From: Methanobacteriota archaeon
Lineage (GTDB): Archaea; Thermoplasmatota; Thermoplasmata; RBG-16-68-12; SOIM01
Assembly: GCA_020345725.1 (NCBI GenBank)
Contig: CP070767.1
Coordinates: 26,342 to 71,725, forward strand
Direction of reading: 5' to 3'
DNA: 45,384 nt
The notes under the pieces are model-generated. The model searched no databases. It was not told where the DNA came from and saw nothing but the letters and a program-made list of their open reading frames with translations. A program made the position numbers and the translations under genes. Below are positions 8,919-15,949 of this stretch, one piece after another (position 1 is the first letter of the stretch; each line of letters begins with the position of its first letter).

Positions 8919-9452
8919 CTATTCACTCTGGGTCTTCTTCTTTAGGAATTTCCTCTCATCCAACCAGATTCTCCAGGCATATTCGCGCTTTCTGACAAGT
9001 AGCAGGAAGAACACCATGGAGAGTATGAATATCGTGGAAATGATCACAATGTGCCAGTTCGCTGCATCTGGTACTTGATTCTGCAGTCTTATTGCGTAAT
9101 CTGAGAAGGGCCAGAAATAGAATAGACCGTCCTGTGGTCTCACATAGCCAAGTGTGTTGGGGATATCTAGAGCAAGATGGATGAAGACACCGGAGAAAGC
9201 AAACAAGGCCACATTCTCTCTCGAGTAGATGTAGAATCCTAAGGTTATGATAAGGGCCAGAACCACTCCGATTAAAAGGGAATGCACCGGTCCTCCGTGA
9301 ATGTCTCTGAAGGCCTGAATTCCCAAGAAGATGGAGAAGCCGTCAATGTCAGGTATGACCGCTGCCAGGGTGATCGCCCTCATCTTGTTGAGGCTAGCAT
9401 TCGCCTTCCGACCAGCTGCGTAAGCGACCATGTAATGGGAGAAAGGGTCCAC
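8919..9452 (-). CDS. DUF457/YdjM-like integral membrane protein
   Basis: The 177-residue protein has about four membrane segments. It carries conserved polar residues of the DUF457 family: DPFSHYMVAYAAG at the N-terminus, PDIDGF near residue 36, and FRDIHGGPVHSLL near 48-60. Another His-Asp pair lies in FIHLALDIPNT. Members are called metal-dependent hydrolases (LexA-binding YdjM type), but the chemistry is not established. I chose GTG 9452 because family members begin M-D-P-x-x-H and a CGGAG site precedes it. An upstream TTG at 9500 would add 16 residues. It is divergent from the CARF-like gene. Confidence 0.8.
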   Translation of the reverse strand: MDPFSHYMVAYAAGRKANASLNKMRAITLAAVIPDIDGFSIFLGIQAFRDIHGGPVHSLLIGVVLALIITLGFYIYSRENVALFAFSGVFIHLALDIPNTLGYVRPQDGLFYFWPFSDYAIRLQNQVPDAANWHIVIISTIFILSMVFFLLLVRKREYAWRIWLDERKFLKKKTQSE

Positions 9453-9502
9453 AATACTCCGAAATCCTACCACCACAAATAACTTTCCAGACTGATACAA
9501 AA

Positions 9503-9523
9503 CCTATATTATGCCATATATCC
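9503..9523. promoter_or_regulatory. Divergent promoter region, DUF457 gene and CARF-like/PIN-like pair
   Basis: Two AT-rich boxes lie here, CTATATTA at about 9504-9511 and CATATATCC at 9515-9523. The first, read on the plus strand, would start transcription near 9532. That leaves an AGAGGAGGAG ribosome site in a 17-base leader before the CTG at 9549. Either box can serve the minus-strand gene. Confidence 0.45.
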
Positions 9524-9548
9524 TTTCAAACCAAGAGGAGGAGACCCA

Positions 9549-10022
9549 CTGAGAGTCTACATAACACTAGCAGGACAAGCGGAATGGGCCTTGCCTAACA
9601 GTCTTTGGGCCAGCATCAAGGAACAGGGAAATATCCCGGACAAGGTGTACATCTGTAGCACCAAGAAGAACATGAAGAGCGCAACGAAGAACAAGGACAG
9701 GGTTTCAATTCTCCTGCAAGGGTACGGAAGAAAAGCGACCGTGACAATGGTGGAGATACCTGAGAACGATTTTGTCGTGATCGGTGAGAAGATAGCTGAT
9801 ATTCTGAAGAAGGAGAAGAAAGCCGGGAACGAGGTGGCTCTTGACATTACCTCAGCGAGAAAGGCCATTGCCAGCCCCGCGCTCATCGTTGCGGACAAGT
9901 TCAAGGCCGACCACATATTCTACCTGTACCTTGAGGATGTGGCCAACGCCAACAGACCCTACATGATGATTCCTCTTAAGATCCAGCATTCCAACGATTT
10001 CCTTTCAGGGGGGAAGGCATGA
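9549..10022 (+). CDS. Small stand-alone CARF-like (Rossmann-type sensor) protein, probable CTG start
   Basis: The 157-residue protein has alternating beta strands and helices and two CARF-like motifs. The N-terminal strand and loop are VYITLAGQAEWALPNSLW (residues 3-20). The second motif is the DITSARKAI loop (99-107), resembling the D-I-T-x-x-x-R/K or N-x-T-G-G-T-K loop that binds cyclic oligoadenylate in CARF proteins. PDKVYICST (30-38) and HIFYLYLED (122-130) are the expected core strands. No ATG, GTG or TTG start is in frame before residue 15. CTG 9549 follows GGAGGAG by about 6 bases and keeps the first strand, whereas TTG 9591 would delete it. The stop overlaps the next start (ATGA). 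No effector domain is fused. The family call is by motif reading only. Confidence 0.6.
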   Translation: MRVYITLAGQAEWALPNSLWASIKEQGNIPDKVYICSTKKNMKSATKNKDRVSILLQGYGRKATVTMVEIPENDFVVIGEKIADILKKEKKAGNEVALDITSARKAIASPALIVADKFKADHIFYLYLEDVANANRPYMMIPLKIQHSNDFLSGGKA

Positions 10023-11089
10023 CTGAGTTGATTGTGGGCAAGGATTCCCTCATGGTTCTGATTAACGAGATGCATTCGATAGGCAAGGACTCCTTTCGCG
10101 TGAAGTACCCCTTCTACGACATCGATCTCTTTGACTTCCGGACCGATTTCCGGATCTCGAACGTGGTAGGGAAGGAGAGGCTGCAACAGTTGCGTTCCGA
10201 GCACGTACCAGATAGCGAATTCCTGCGGGATGATTTGCCTGGGTATGACGAACTGGAGACTAGCTTCCTTTCGAGTGGTTTGCTGGATTATGAGAATTGG
10301 GACGAGTTCAGGAAGTGGATGACCGATTTGGTCAGATATTCGAAGGACCCGAGGAGAATGGTGGGTTCCCTATCATTTGCGATTGACACTAGTGCTCTGT
10401 ACAACAAACTCTTCTCTTCCTATCTGCCTGGAAAGGAAATCGATTTCGACATCGATGATATCGACGTTGTCATAAGTGATGTGGTCAGGGGAGAGGTTTC
10501 CAGTCGCATTAAGTACAAGTACAGGTCATCAAACATACAGAAGATGAAGGCGGTCTTTCGCAACAAGCGTTTTCTTGACGAATTCGCCAACCGGAACATG
10601 TTGGGCACCAGAAAGGCGAAACTGGCTCAATTGGAACTGGACACCTTCACCCAGGAGCTATCCGCCCCTCGCATATCGAAAGTGGATATGAAAGACAGCG
10701 AAGAAAGGGACATCGAGATTGTAAGGACCTACAAGGTGTTCTCCCAAACCTGCGGAATGAACATCGCCCTCATCACCATGGACCAGAACATGGCAGACCA
10801 TGCCAAGAACAGCGGAGTTATGTACCACACCCTGGTCTATCCTAATAAAGAATACGGAGGTGGACACGTCAACCCATGGCGTTGTCTCAGTCTATTCCAC
10901 GACCTGGCAGTCAGATTCGGAGTCTTGGTACTCAGTGGAATGGGCGTTGTGGTCTTTGGGGAGTGGAGGGGCAAAACGAGCCAGGATTACACCAAAGAGA
11001 AGCTGAAACTCGTGATAGATGAGAAATCAGTCATCCATGAGAAGTTGGTACGCGATCTGGACTTGTGTGAGAAGATCTTGAATGTGTAA
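10019..11089 (+). CDS. PIN-like nuclease domain protein, partner of the CARF-like gene
   Basis: The 356-residue protein has an N-terminal region of about 115 residues of unknown fold and a central segment that reads as a PIN nuclease. Acidic residues fall in the usual order: AIDTSALYN (Asp123), VVRGEV (Glu159), EERDIEIV (Asp231) and LITMDQNMADHA (Asp255, Asp260). PIN domains cut RNA with metal ions at such a four-acid site. A basic helix-rich insert lies between the second and third acids (KYKYRSSNIQKMKAVFRNKRF). The C-terminal 60 residues include a short hydrophobic strand and a helical tail. The start codon overlaps the upstream stop (ATGA), so the pair should be co-translated. Sequence support is motif-level, and no family name is certain. 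Confidence 0.6.
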   Translation: MTELIVGKDSLMVLINEMHSIGKDSFRVKYPFYDIDLFDFRTDFRISNVVGKERLQQLRSEHVPDSEFLRDDLPGYDELETSFLSSGLLDYENWDEFRKWMTDLVRYSKDPRRMVGSLSFAIDTSALYNKLFSSYLPGKEIDFDIDDIDVVISDVVRGEVSSRIKYKYRSSNIQKMKAVFRNKRFLDEFANRNMLGTRKAKLAQLELDTFTQELSAPRISKVDMKDSEERDIEIVRTYKVFSQTCGMNIALITMDQNMADHAKNSGVMYHTLVYPNKEYGGGHVNPWRCLSLFHDLAVRFGVLVLSGMGVVVFGEWRGKTSQDYTKEKLKLVIDEKSVIHEKLVRDLDLCEKILNV

Positions 11090-11098
11090 ATAGTGAGC

Positions 11099-11959
11099 TC
11101 AGTACTCGCCCAGTGTTCCTTTCAATCTCGCTTTTCTCTCACCGCGTCTGTAGAGATAATATCCCACTATTGGAGATAGAATGCCGAACAGTACAACTAC
11201 CACGATTTCCCACTCAAGGGCCATCAGCTCTGGGCTTTGCCCGACGAGGACCGATCTGAAAGAATCCACGCCGTAGCTCAGTGGTATCCATCTCGTGACG
11301 GTGTTCAGGATTTCTGGAGGGAGTGCGGAGAAGGGGAAGAACATGGCGCAGAATATCATGAAGAAGAACTGGAGCACATTCAACAGCAGGTTCGCACTCT
11401 CTTTGAGCCTCAGTATCAGGGATGCGGCCATGAAGCCCATTCCAAGGATGCCAGTGATAGAGAAGAACAGTAGGAATAATGCAAGAAGCACGTTTTCTGC
11501 GGGGAGCCCTCCGACATAGTAATTGACCACCACCAAAGCTATGCCAACCATCCCTACAGTCCACACAACAATCGCGAATATTCTGGAGGTCAGATTGCTG
11601 AACTTGTTCACAGGTGAGAGGTAGAGTGACTCCAGTGTGCCGCGGTATTGCTCCTCCCTGACTGAGAAACCGATTTCCCAAAGAACGAAGATAAGGAACA
11701 TGTTGAGAACGAATCCATACATCATGATGCCAGCTATCCTCGGCAGACCTGCTCCCCCCTCGCCGATGAATATGATGGCAGCGAACATGAACATGCCAAC
11801 TATGAGGAGGACCTGGGAGAACTCAGCCACAAAAGAAATGGGATACCTAGAGAACTCTATGACCTGCTTCTTTGTCATGCTAAGGAAGGTGAAGAAGTTC
11901 TGCTTACGGCTATGGTCGGAGTAACCGAATCCTCTGTGAGCAGTTCCGCCAGACTTCAA
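11099..11959 (-). CDS. ABC-2 type transporter permease (second copy)
   Basis: The 286-residue membrane protein has six predicted membrane segments and the ABC-2 family signature region (EEQYRGTLESLYLSPVN near residue 100). That loop is typical of exporters for drugs, polysaccharides or peptides. It starts at TTG 11959, whose first bases overlap the stop of the preceding permease (TTGA), with GGGG a few bases upstream. An ATG at codon 28 is an alternative. It is the last gene of a three-gene operon transcribed from about 13890. Together with the permease before it, it would form the heterodimeric channel. Substrate unknown. Confidence 0.88.
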   Translation of the reverse strand: MKSGGTAHRGFGYSDHSRKQNFFTFLSMTKKQVIEFSRYPISFVAEFSQVLLIVGMFMFAAIIFIGEGGAGLPRIAGIMMYGFVLNMFLIFVLWEIGFSVREEQYRGTLESLYLSPVNKFSNLTSRIFAIVVWTVGMVGIALVVVNYYVGGLPAENVLLALFLLFFSITGILGMGFMAASLILRLKESANLLLNVLQFFFMIFCAMFFPFSALPPEILNTVTRWIPLSYGVDSFRSVLVGQSPELMALEWEIVVVVLFGILSPIVGYYLYRRGERKARLKGTLGEY

Positions 11960-12831
11960 TACAACCCCATCCCTTGATTCTTCTTCAATCGCTTCTCCGT
12001 TCTCATAAAGACCATGTATCCCAGGAGCGGGACTACCGCAGCGAACACGAAGATGATCGCCAAATCAATGTACCAGTGTTCGAAGAAGTATCCAACCTCA
12101 AGTAGAGACGCCCTCACCCCATTCGTCATCCAGGTGGGAGGAAATGACAGTGCCACATACCGCAGGAAGCCGGGTAGAACTGTGACCGGGAAGTAGACTC
12201 CCATGAAGAACGCCAGCACCCACTGCAGCATGTTGATGAGAGAGTTGGCTTCCTTGACCTTCAGAATGAGAGCCCCAAACATGAAACTGATACCCCAGAG
12301 GGGGAGGAGACCGATCATGATGAAAAGCACAGCTATCAAGATGTTCCCTTGAAACGGGTTTACGCCGAAGATTAATGAGCCTATTAGGAAGGAAATGATG
12401 AAGGCTGTGAAGGCTCGAATCAGTGCATAGCCAGTCACACCCCCGATTACCAGGTATTTCTTCGCCGGAGTCACCCATACTGACTCCAATGTGCCCGTGA
12501 CCATCTCTCTTCGAACCCAGAATCCAACCAACCAGGTCATCAGCGATACGACCGAGAAGGTGCAGGCACCAATCAGCATGAAAGCCCTGAAATCAGCGGT
12601 TCCAGAGGAGATCTTCCAATTCTCGGCAACGGGAGTCCCACCGCTTGCCAGGGAAACGCCGAGCATTATCGGAAGGGCGGCGAAGACTATGGGCATGAAG
12701 AGCTCCATTATTAGTGAGCCCTTGTATCTGGAAATGATGATCAATCTCGCCTTCAACACAGAAGCAAAGACGCCGAAACTGGTCCTCGGAGTCTTCTTGT
12801 AGAGACCCAGGCCAGCGATTGCCGTCCCCAC
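11956..12831 (-). CDS. ABC-2 type transporter permease (first copy)
   Basis: The 291-residue membrane protein has six predicted membrane segments and the ABC-2 loop VRREMVTGTLESVWVTPAKK near residue 110. That loop closely parallels the TGTLES-type loop of the next gene, so the two permeases are paralogues from a duplication. The N-terminus begins at GTG 12831, overlapping the ATPase stop by one base (TAGTG). All three genes overlap, so they are tightly coupled. Role: membrane half of an efflux transporter driven by the neighbouring ATPase. Confidence 0.88.
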   Translation of the reverse strand: MGTAIAGLGLYKKTPRTSFGVFASVLKARLIIISRYKGSLIMELFMPIVFAALPIMLGVSLASGGTPVAENWKISSGTADFRAFMLIGACTFSVVSLMTWLVGFWVRREMVTGTLESVWVTPAKKYLVIGGVTGYALIRAFTAFIISFLIGSLIFGVNPFQGNILIAVLFIMIGLLPLWGISFMFGALILKVKEANSLINMLQWVLAFFMGVYFPVTVLPGFLRYVALSFPPTWMTNGVRASLLEVGYFFEHWYIDLAIIFVFAAVVPLLGYMVFMRTEKRLKKNQGMGLY

Positions 12832-13877
12832 TATACTCTGCCCCCTGCTCCTCCCTTCTCCTCCTCGGGAACTTCAGAAGTATCAACGCTCAGTGCCCTT
12901 CCTGTCTTGGCGATGAACACGTCCTCAAGTGTAATGTCCTGCGGTTGGATGTATTCGATCTGAACTTCGTTCTCAAGGAGTACTTCCATTATCTTGGGTA
13001 ATAACTTTCTGCTATTGTCGCACATCACTCCAAGTGTGGATTTCCCTGCCTTCACGTCCTTGATGACAGCATCCTTCACGCCGGGTATGGCTTTCACCTT
13101 CTCGGCCACGCCCTTTGGAATCACTCCCTCAAGGTTTACAACGTCCTGGATCTTTAGCGATTTCTTCAATTGGGTTGGTGTTCCAAGTGCGATTATCTCC
13201 CCTCTATCGATGATGGCAACTCTCTGGCACAGTTCGTCCGCTTCGAACATCTGGTGCGTTGTGTAGACTATGGTGTGACCTTCCCTGTTAAGCTCTTTGA
13301 CGATCCTTCTGAGCTCTCGTGCGGCATGGACGTCCATTGTTACTGTGGGTTCGTCCAGAAACAGGATCGGAGCATCATTCACCAGCGATTTTGCGAAGGC
13401 CATGATCATTTTCTGCCCGCTTGAGTAGGTCTCCACTGTTCTGTCCAGAAATTCCTGCAAGTTCAAAAGATCTGTGAGGTAGCTGATCCTTTCCTTCCTC
13501 TTTTCCTTTGGGACATGGTAGAGCGCTCCGAAATATTCCAGATTCTCTCTGCCGGTCAGCTTCCAGTAGAGCCCCCTCTCCCCCATCAGCATGCAACCAA
13601 GTGAAGCTCTCACCAGATTCTCCTCCTTCTGGAGATTGAAACCGTTTACCCAGGCAGTCCCTTCAGTAGGGATTAGGAGGGTTGTCAAGCACTTGATGAG
13701 TGTTGTCTTTCCAGCTCCGTTGGGGCCCAATAGGCCGAATATCTCACCGTCGTAGATATCCAGATCGACGCTCTTGAGAGCCTGTATCTCCCTCTTCTCG
13801 GGTCTGAGGAACTTCTTTCTCTCTTTGGATATGAACGTCTTGGACATGTTCTGAACTTTGATGATTGCTCTCGGCAT
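12831..13877 (-). CDS. ABC transporter ATP-binding protein (exporter, DrrA/NatA-like)
   Basis: The 348-residue ATPase has Walker A GPNGAGKTT (residues 51-59), the signature YSSGQKM near 150, Walker B ILFLDEPT near 170 and the switch histidine in YTTHQM near 205. After about residue 235 there is a DrrA-type C-terminal domain of about 110 residues. I chose ATG 13877 because the TATA box at 13911-13918 predicts a transcript start near 13889. The longer frame upstream, to 13931, would begin before the promoter. The two following genes encode its membrane partners. The signature is SSGQ, the form found in ABC-2 exporters of the NatA group. Confidence 0.92.
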   Translation of the reverse strand: MPRAIIKVQNMSKTFISKERKKFLRPEKREIQALKSVDLDIYDGEIFGLLGPNGAGKTTLIKCLTTLLIPTEGTAWVNGFNLQKEENLVRASLGCMLMGERGLYWKLTGRENLEYFGALYHVPKEKRKERISYLTDLLNLQEFLDRTVETYSSGQKMIMAFAKSLVNDAPILFLDEPTVTMDVHAARELRRIVKELNREGHTIVYTTHQMFEADELCQRVAIIDRGEIIALGTPTQLKKSLKIQDVVNLEGVIPKGVAEKVKAIPGVKDAVIKDVKAGKSTLGVMCDNSRKLLPKIMEVLLENEVQIEYIQPQDITLEDVFIAKTGRALSVDTSEVPEEEKGGAGGRV

Positions 13878-13910
13878 ATGACCAACTGACCTTAGGAGAT
13901 TTGGGACTTT

Positions 13911-13918
13911 GTTTATAT
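13911..13918 (-). promoter_or_regulatory. TATA box of the ABC exporter operon
   Basis: Minus-strand ATATAAAC lies about 37 bases before ATG 13877. The predicted transcript start is near 13889. Confidence 0.55.
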
Positions 13919-13997
13919 GGGTATCGTTCAACTAACAGTAGCGGCAGTTCAGCGCGACTCGCCAGTGGACTCTCCCATTTGAGATTCTCAACGGAAG

Positions 13998-14006
13998 ATT
14001 AATATT
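13998..14006 (+). promoter_or_regulatory. TATA box of the coiled-coil gene
   Basis: ATTAATATT is centred about 28 bases before ATG 14030. That spacing predicts a leaderless transcript and supports this start over TTG 14012. Confidence 0.5.
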
Positions 14007-14029
14007 CACCATTGGAGTATGAACAACCA

Positions 14030-14650
14030 ATGCCATCCAAAAAGAACGACATGGCTTCCCGGATCAAAGAGGTCGAGAAATCTGTGAAGAAGGTCGAGGA
14101 GACTGTTGCTAAACTCTCCAAGAAGGTCGGCGAACAGAAGACAGAGACCAAGAAGCTCACCAAGAAAATGGAGACCCGGGTCAAGAGAGAGAGCATAGTG
14201 ATGGAAGCCATGGGAATGTCCAGCAGAACCAAGAAGGGCGACAGAGCCATTCTGGGGGATCTGAACGATTCCATCATCAAATTGGAAGAGTACCTCCTAA
14301 GGACGAGCGAGAGGATCGACAACATCCTGAACGCCCTGAAGAGCCACAGAGAATTCCTGGTCAAGATGAACAAAAAAGTCTATAAGATCGGTATGAGGGA
14401 ACGGATTGGCATGGAACTGGACATAATGAAGAACACCCTCACCATAATGGCCATGGGCGGTGTCAAGGTAGATGAATCCATTTTGAAGGACATAAAGAAA
14501 CTCAAGAAAGCATCGAATGATCCGAAGACCTCTCCTACCGACCTCAAGAAGAAGAAGGATAAGCTGGATAAGAAGTTCGGAGATGAACTGGGGCGCTATG
14601 ATCTGGAAAACATATGGAAGAAGAGAAAGGACATTCCCGGTTATGTCTGA
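14030..14650 (+). CDS. Lysine-rich coiled-coil protein of unknown function
   Basis: The 206-residue protein is highly charged. Residues about 5-55 form a heptad-rich coiled coil (VEKSVKKVEETVAKLSKKVG). A second helical hairpin follows (DSIIKLEEYLLRTSERIDNI, about 85-105), and a basic C-terminus ends in KKRKDIPGYV. There are no cysteines, signal peptide or membrane segments, so it is probably cytoplasmic and oligomeric. ATG 14030 fits the upstream TATA spacing. The last 10 bases overlap the convergent agmatinase gene. The family is not recognised. A nucleoid or cytoskeletal scaffold role would be speculation. Confidence 0.75.
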   Translation: MPSKKNDMASRIKEVEKSVKKVEETVAKLSKKVGEQKTETKKLTKKMETRVKRESIVMEAMGMSSRTKKGDRAILGDLNDSIIKLEEYLLRTSERIDNILNALKSHREFLVKMNKKVYKIGMRERIGMELDIMKNTLTIMAMGGVKVDESILKDIKKLKKASNDPKTSPTDLKKKKDKLDKKFGDELGRYDLENIWKKRKDIPGYV

Positions 14651-15498
14651 GCCTTCCAGGTGGCCATGATTGTTTCTCTCACAAGTCGAGCTGCAAGAGC
14701 GGATGTGTTGCCGTTGTCGAATGGTGGGGAGACCTCTACGACATCAAAGCCGACCAATCTGCCAGCAAGATAATTGATGCATTTCTTGATCTCGATGGGT
14801 GCAAGTCCAAAAGGTTCTGGATTGCTGATTCCGGGAGCGAAGGCCGGGTCTATTATGTCCATGTCAAGGGAAAGGTAGATCTTGTCCTTGTCAATCCATC
14901 TCAGAGCCATTTCCAATGCTTCCTGTATGGTGGTCTTCTCGCTCAGTTCGTAGCTGGTTATGAATCTCAAACCAAGTTCCTCAGCGTCCACCTCCTCTTC
15001 CTTAGAGAAGGAGCGGACTCCAATGGGAACCACGCTCTTCACACCAATAGAATCGGATATCCTTCTGACAGTACTGCAGTGGCTGAACTTCTCATCCTCG
15101 TACTCATCTCTGAAATCCAGGTGCGCATCCAGGACAATCACACCGATATCATCGAGACACTTGACAACACCAGGTGTTAGGGAATGTTCTCCTCCCAGAA
15201 CGATTGGTATCTTGCCTTTCTCTACAATTCCTCCAGTGAATTCCTCCACTCCCCGGATCATCGAGCTAACGTCCTCGAACTCCTCCAGATTCCCCAAATC
15301 GCAGTATTTGATCGATTCGATATCTTCCCCATGCTCGAACATGTACGTTTCGAAGTTGTGGGAAGCTTCCCTTATCTTATCAGGTGCTTGTGCGCTGCCA
15401 GACCTGAAAGAACTGGTCTTGTCAAAAGGAACCCCGAAGATGGCAAACCTTGCTTCTTCCAAACTTGAATTCGCGTCCGCGAAAAGGGATTCTGGCAT
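14641..15498 (-). CDS. speB: Agmatinase / ureohydrolase family enzyme
   Basis: The 285-residue enzyme of the arginase superfamily hydrolyses agmatine (or a close guanidino compound) to putrescine and urea. All binuclear manganese motifs are present: LGGEHS (His105), DAHLDFRDEY (Asp124, His126, Asp128) and SLDMDIIDPAFAPG (Asp212, Asp214). The length is normal for the family. It lies 10 bases after aIF5A on the same strand, so the two are probably co-transcribed. In some archaea an agmatinase-like enzyme takes part in hypusine formation on aIF5A, so aminopropyl-agmatine is an alternative substrate. Which guanidino substrate is used is not settled by sequence. Confidence 0.88.
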   Translation of the reverse strand: MPESLFADANSSLEEARFAIFGVPFDKTSSFRSGSAQAPDKIREASHNFETYMFEHGEDIESIKYCDLGNLEEFEDVSSMIRGVEEFTGGIVEKGKIPIVLGGEHSLTPGVVKCLDDIGVIVLDAHLDFRDEYEDEKFSHCSTVRRISDSIGVKSVVPIGVRSFSKEEEVDAEELGLRFITSYELSEKTTIQEALEMALRWIDKDKIYLSLDMDIIDPAFAPGISNPEPFGLAPIEIKKCINYLAGRLVGFDVVEVSPPFDNGNTSALAARLVRETIMATWKAQT

Positions 15499-15508
15499 AA
15501 GTCCCCCA

Positions 15509-15895
15509 CTACACCCTTGTTATCTTCTTCCTACCCATCGCCACTACGTATAGTATCTCCTTTCCTGGCTGTAGATTACCTTCAAACTCCTTCGGTATTG
15601 GTACGTTGAACGTTTCGTAGGTCTCCATGTCCATCAGCTGGACCTCGGCACCCATCAACGCAAGGACCTGTGCTTTTCTCCTGTCGATTATGGGAACCTT
15701 GACCTTGTGGGTAACTGGATGCACCAGGCTCCTCTTCTGACCGTCAAAAAGGCCCACGGCTTCGATTCTGCCCTTCGCTTCTCCGTGTTTCCCCGTCTTT
15801 CCCGTCTTAATGCTCAATATCTTACAGGGTTCATCATCGATCATGATGTACCTGTTCGGTTTCAGTGTTCTGAGTTCGGCCAAATTCCAGGACAT
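15509..15895 (-). CDS. eif5a: Translation factor aIF5A (hypusine-containing)
   Basis: The 128-residue protein has the SH3-like N-terminal domain with the modification loop KTGKTGKHGEAK, where Lys36 is the expected site of deoxyhypusine or hypusine. The OB-fold C-terminal domain follows (from about residue 72). The factor promotes peptide-bond formation on the ribosome, notably at difficult sequences. The loop is typical of the family, with GEAKGR rather than the eukaryotic GHAKVH. Start at ATG 15895 is supported by a TATA box 30-40 bases upstream and a short leader. Agmatinase follows at once. No deoxyhypusine synthase gene is in the window. Confidence 0.95.
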   Translation of the reverse strand: MSWNLAELRTLKPNRYIMIDDEPCKILSIKTGKTGKHGEAKGRIEAVGLFDGQKRSLVHPVTHKVKVPIIDRRKAQVLALMGAEVQLMDMETYETFNVPIPKEFEGNLQPGKEILYVVAMGRKKITRV

Positions 15896-15924
15896 GAAAA
15901 TCCCATGTGGATAATGTCAATTGG

Positions 15925-15936
15925 ACTTATACTTTT
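15925..15936 (-). promoter_or_regulatory. TATA box of the aIF5A-agmatinase pair
   Basis: Minus-strand AAAAGTATAAGT predicts a transcript start near 15905, giving a leader of about 10 bases. Confidence 0.5.
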
Positions 15937-15949
15937 GTCTATGGACGAC

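Noticed and set aside
9500-11100. A CRISPR array or cas genes linked to the CARF-like gene
   Set aside because: I see no regularly spaced direct repeats, and the neighbours are a DUF457 membrane gene and an ABC exporter.
13878-13931. Eighteen-codon upstream extension of the ABC ATPase gene
   Set aside because: It begins upstream of the TATA box at 13911-13918, so it would not be on the mRNA.
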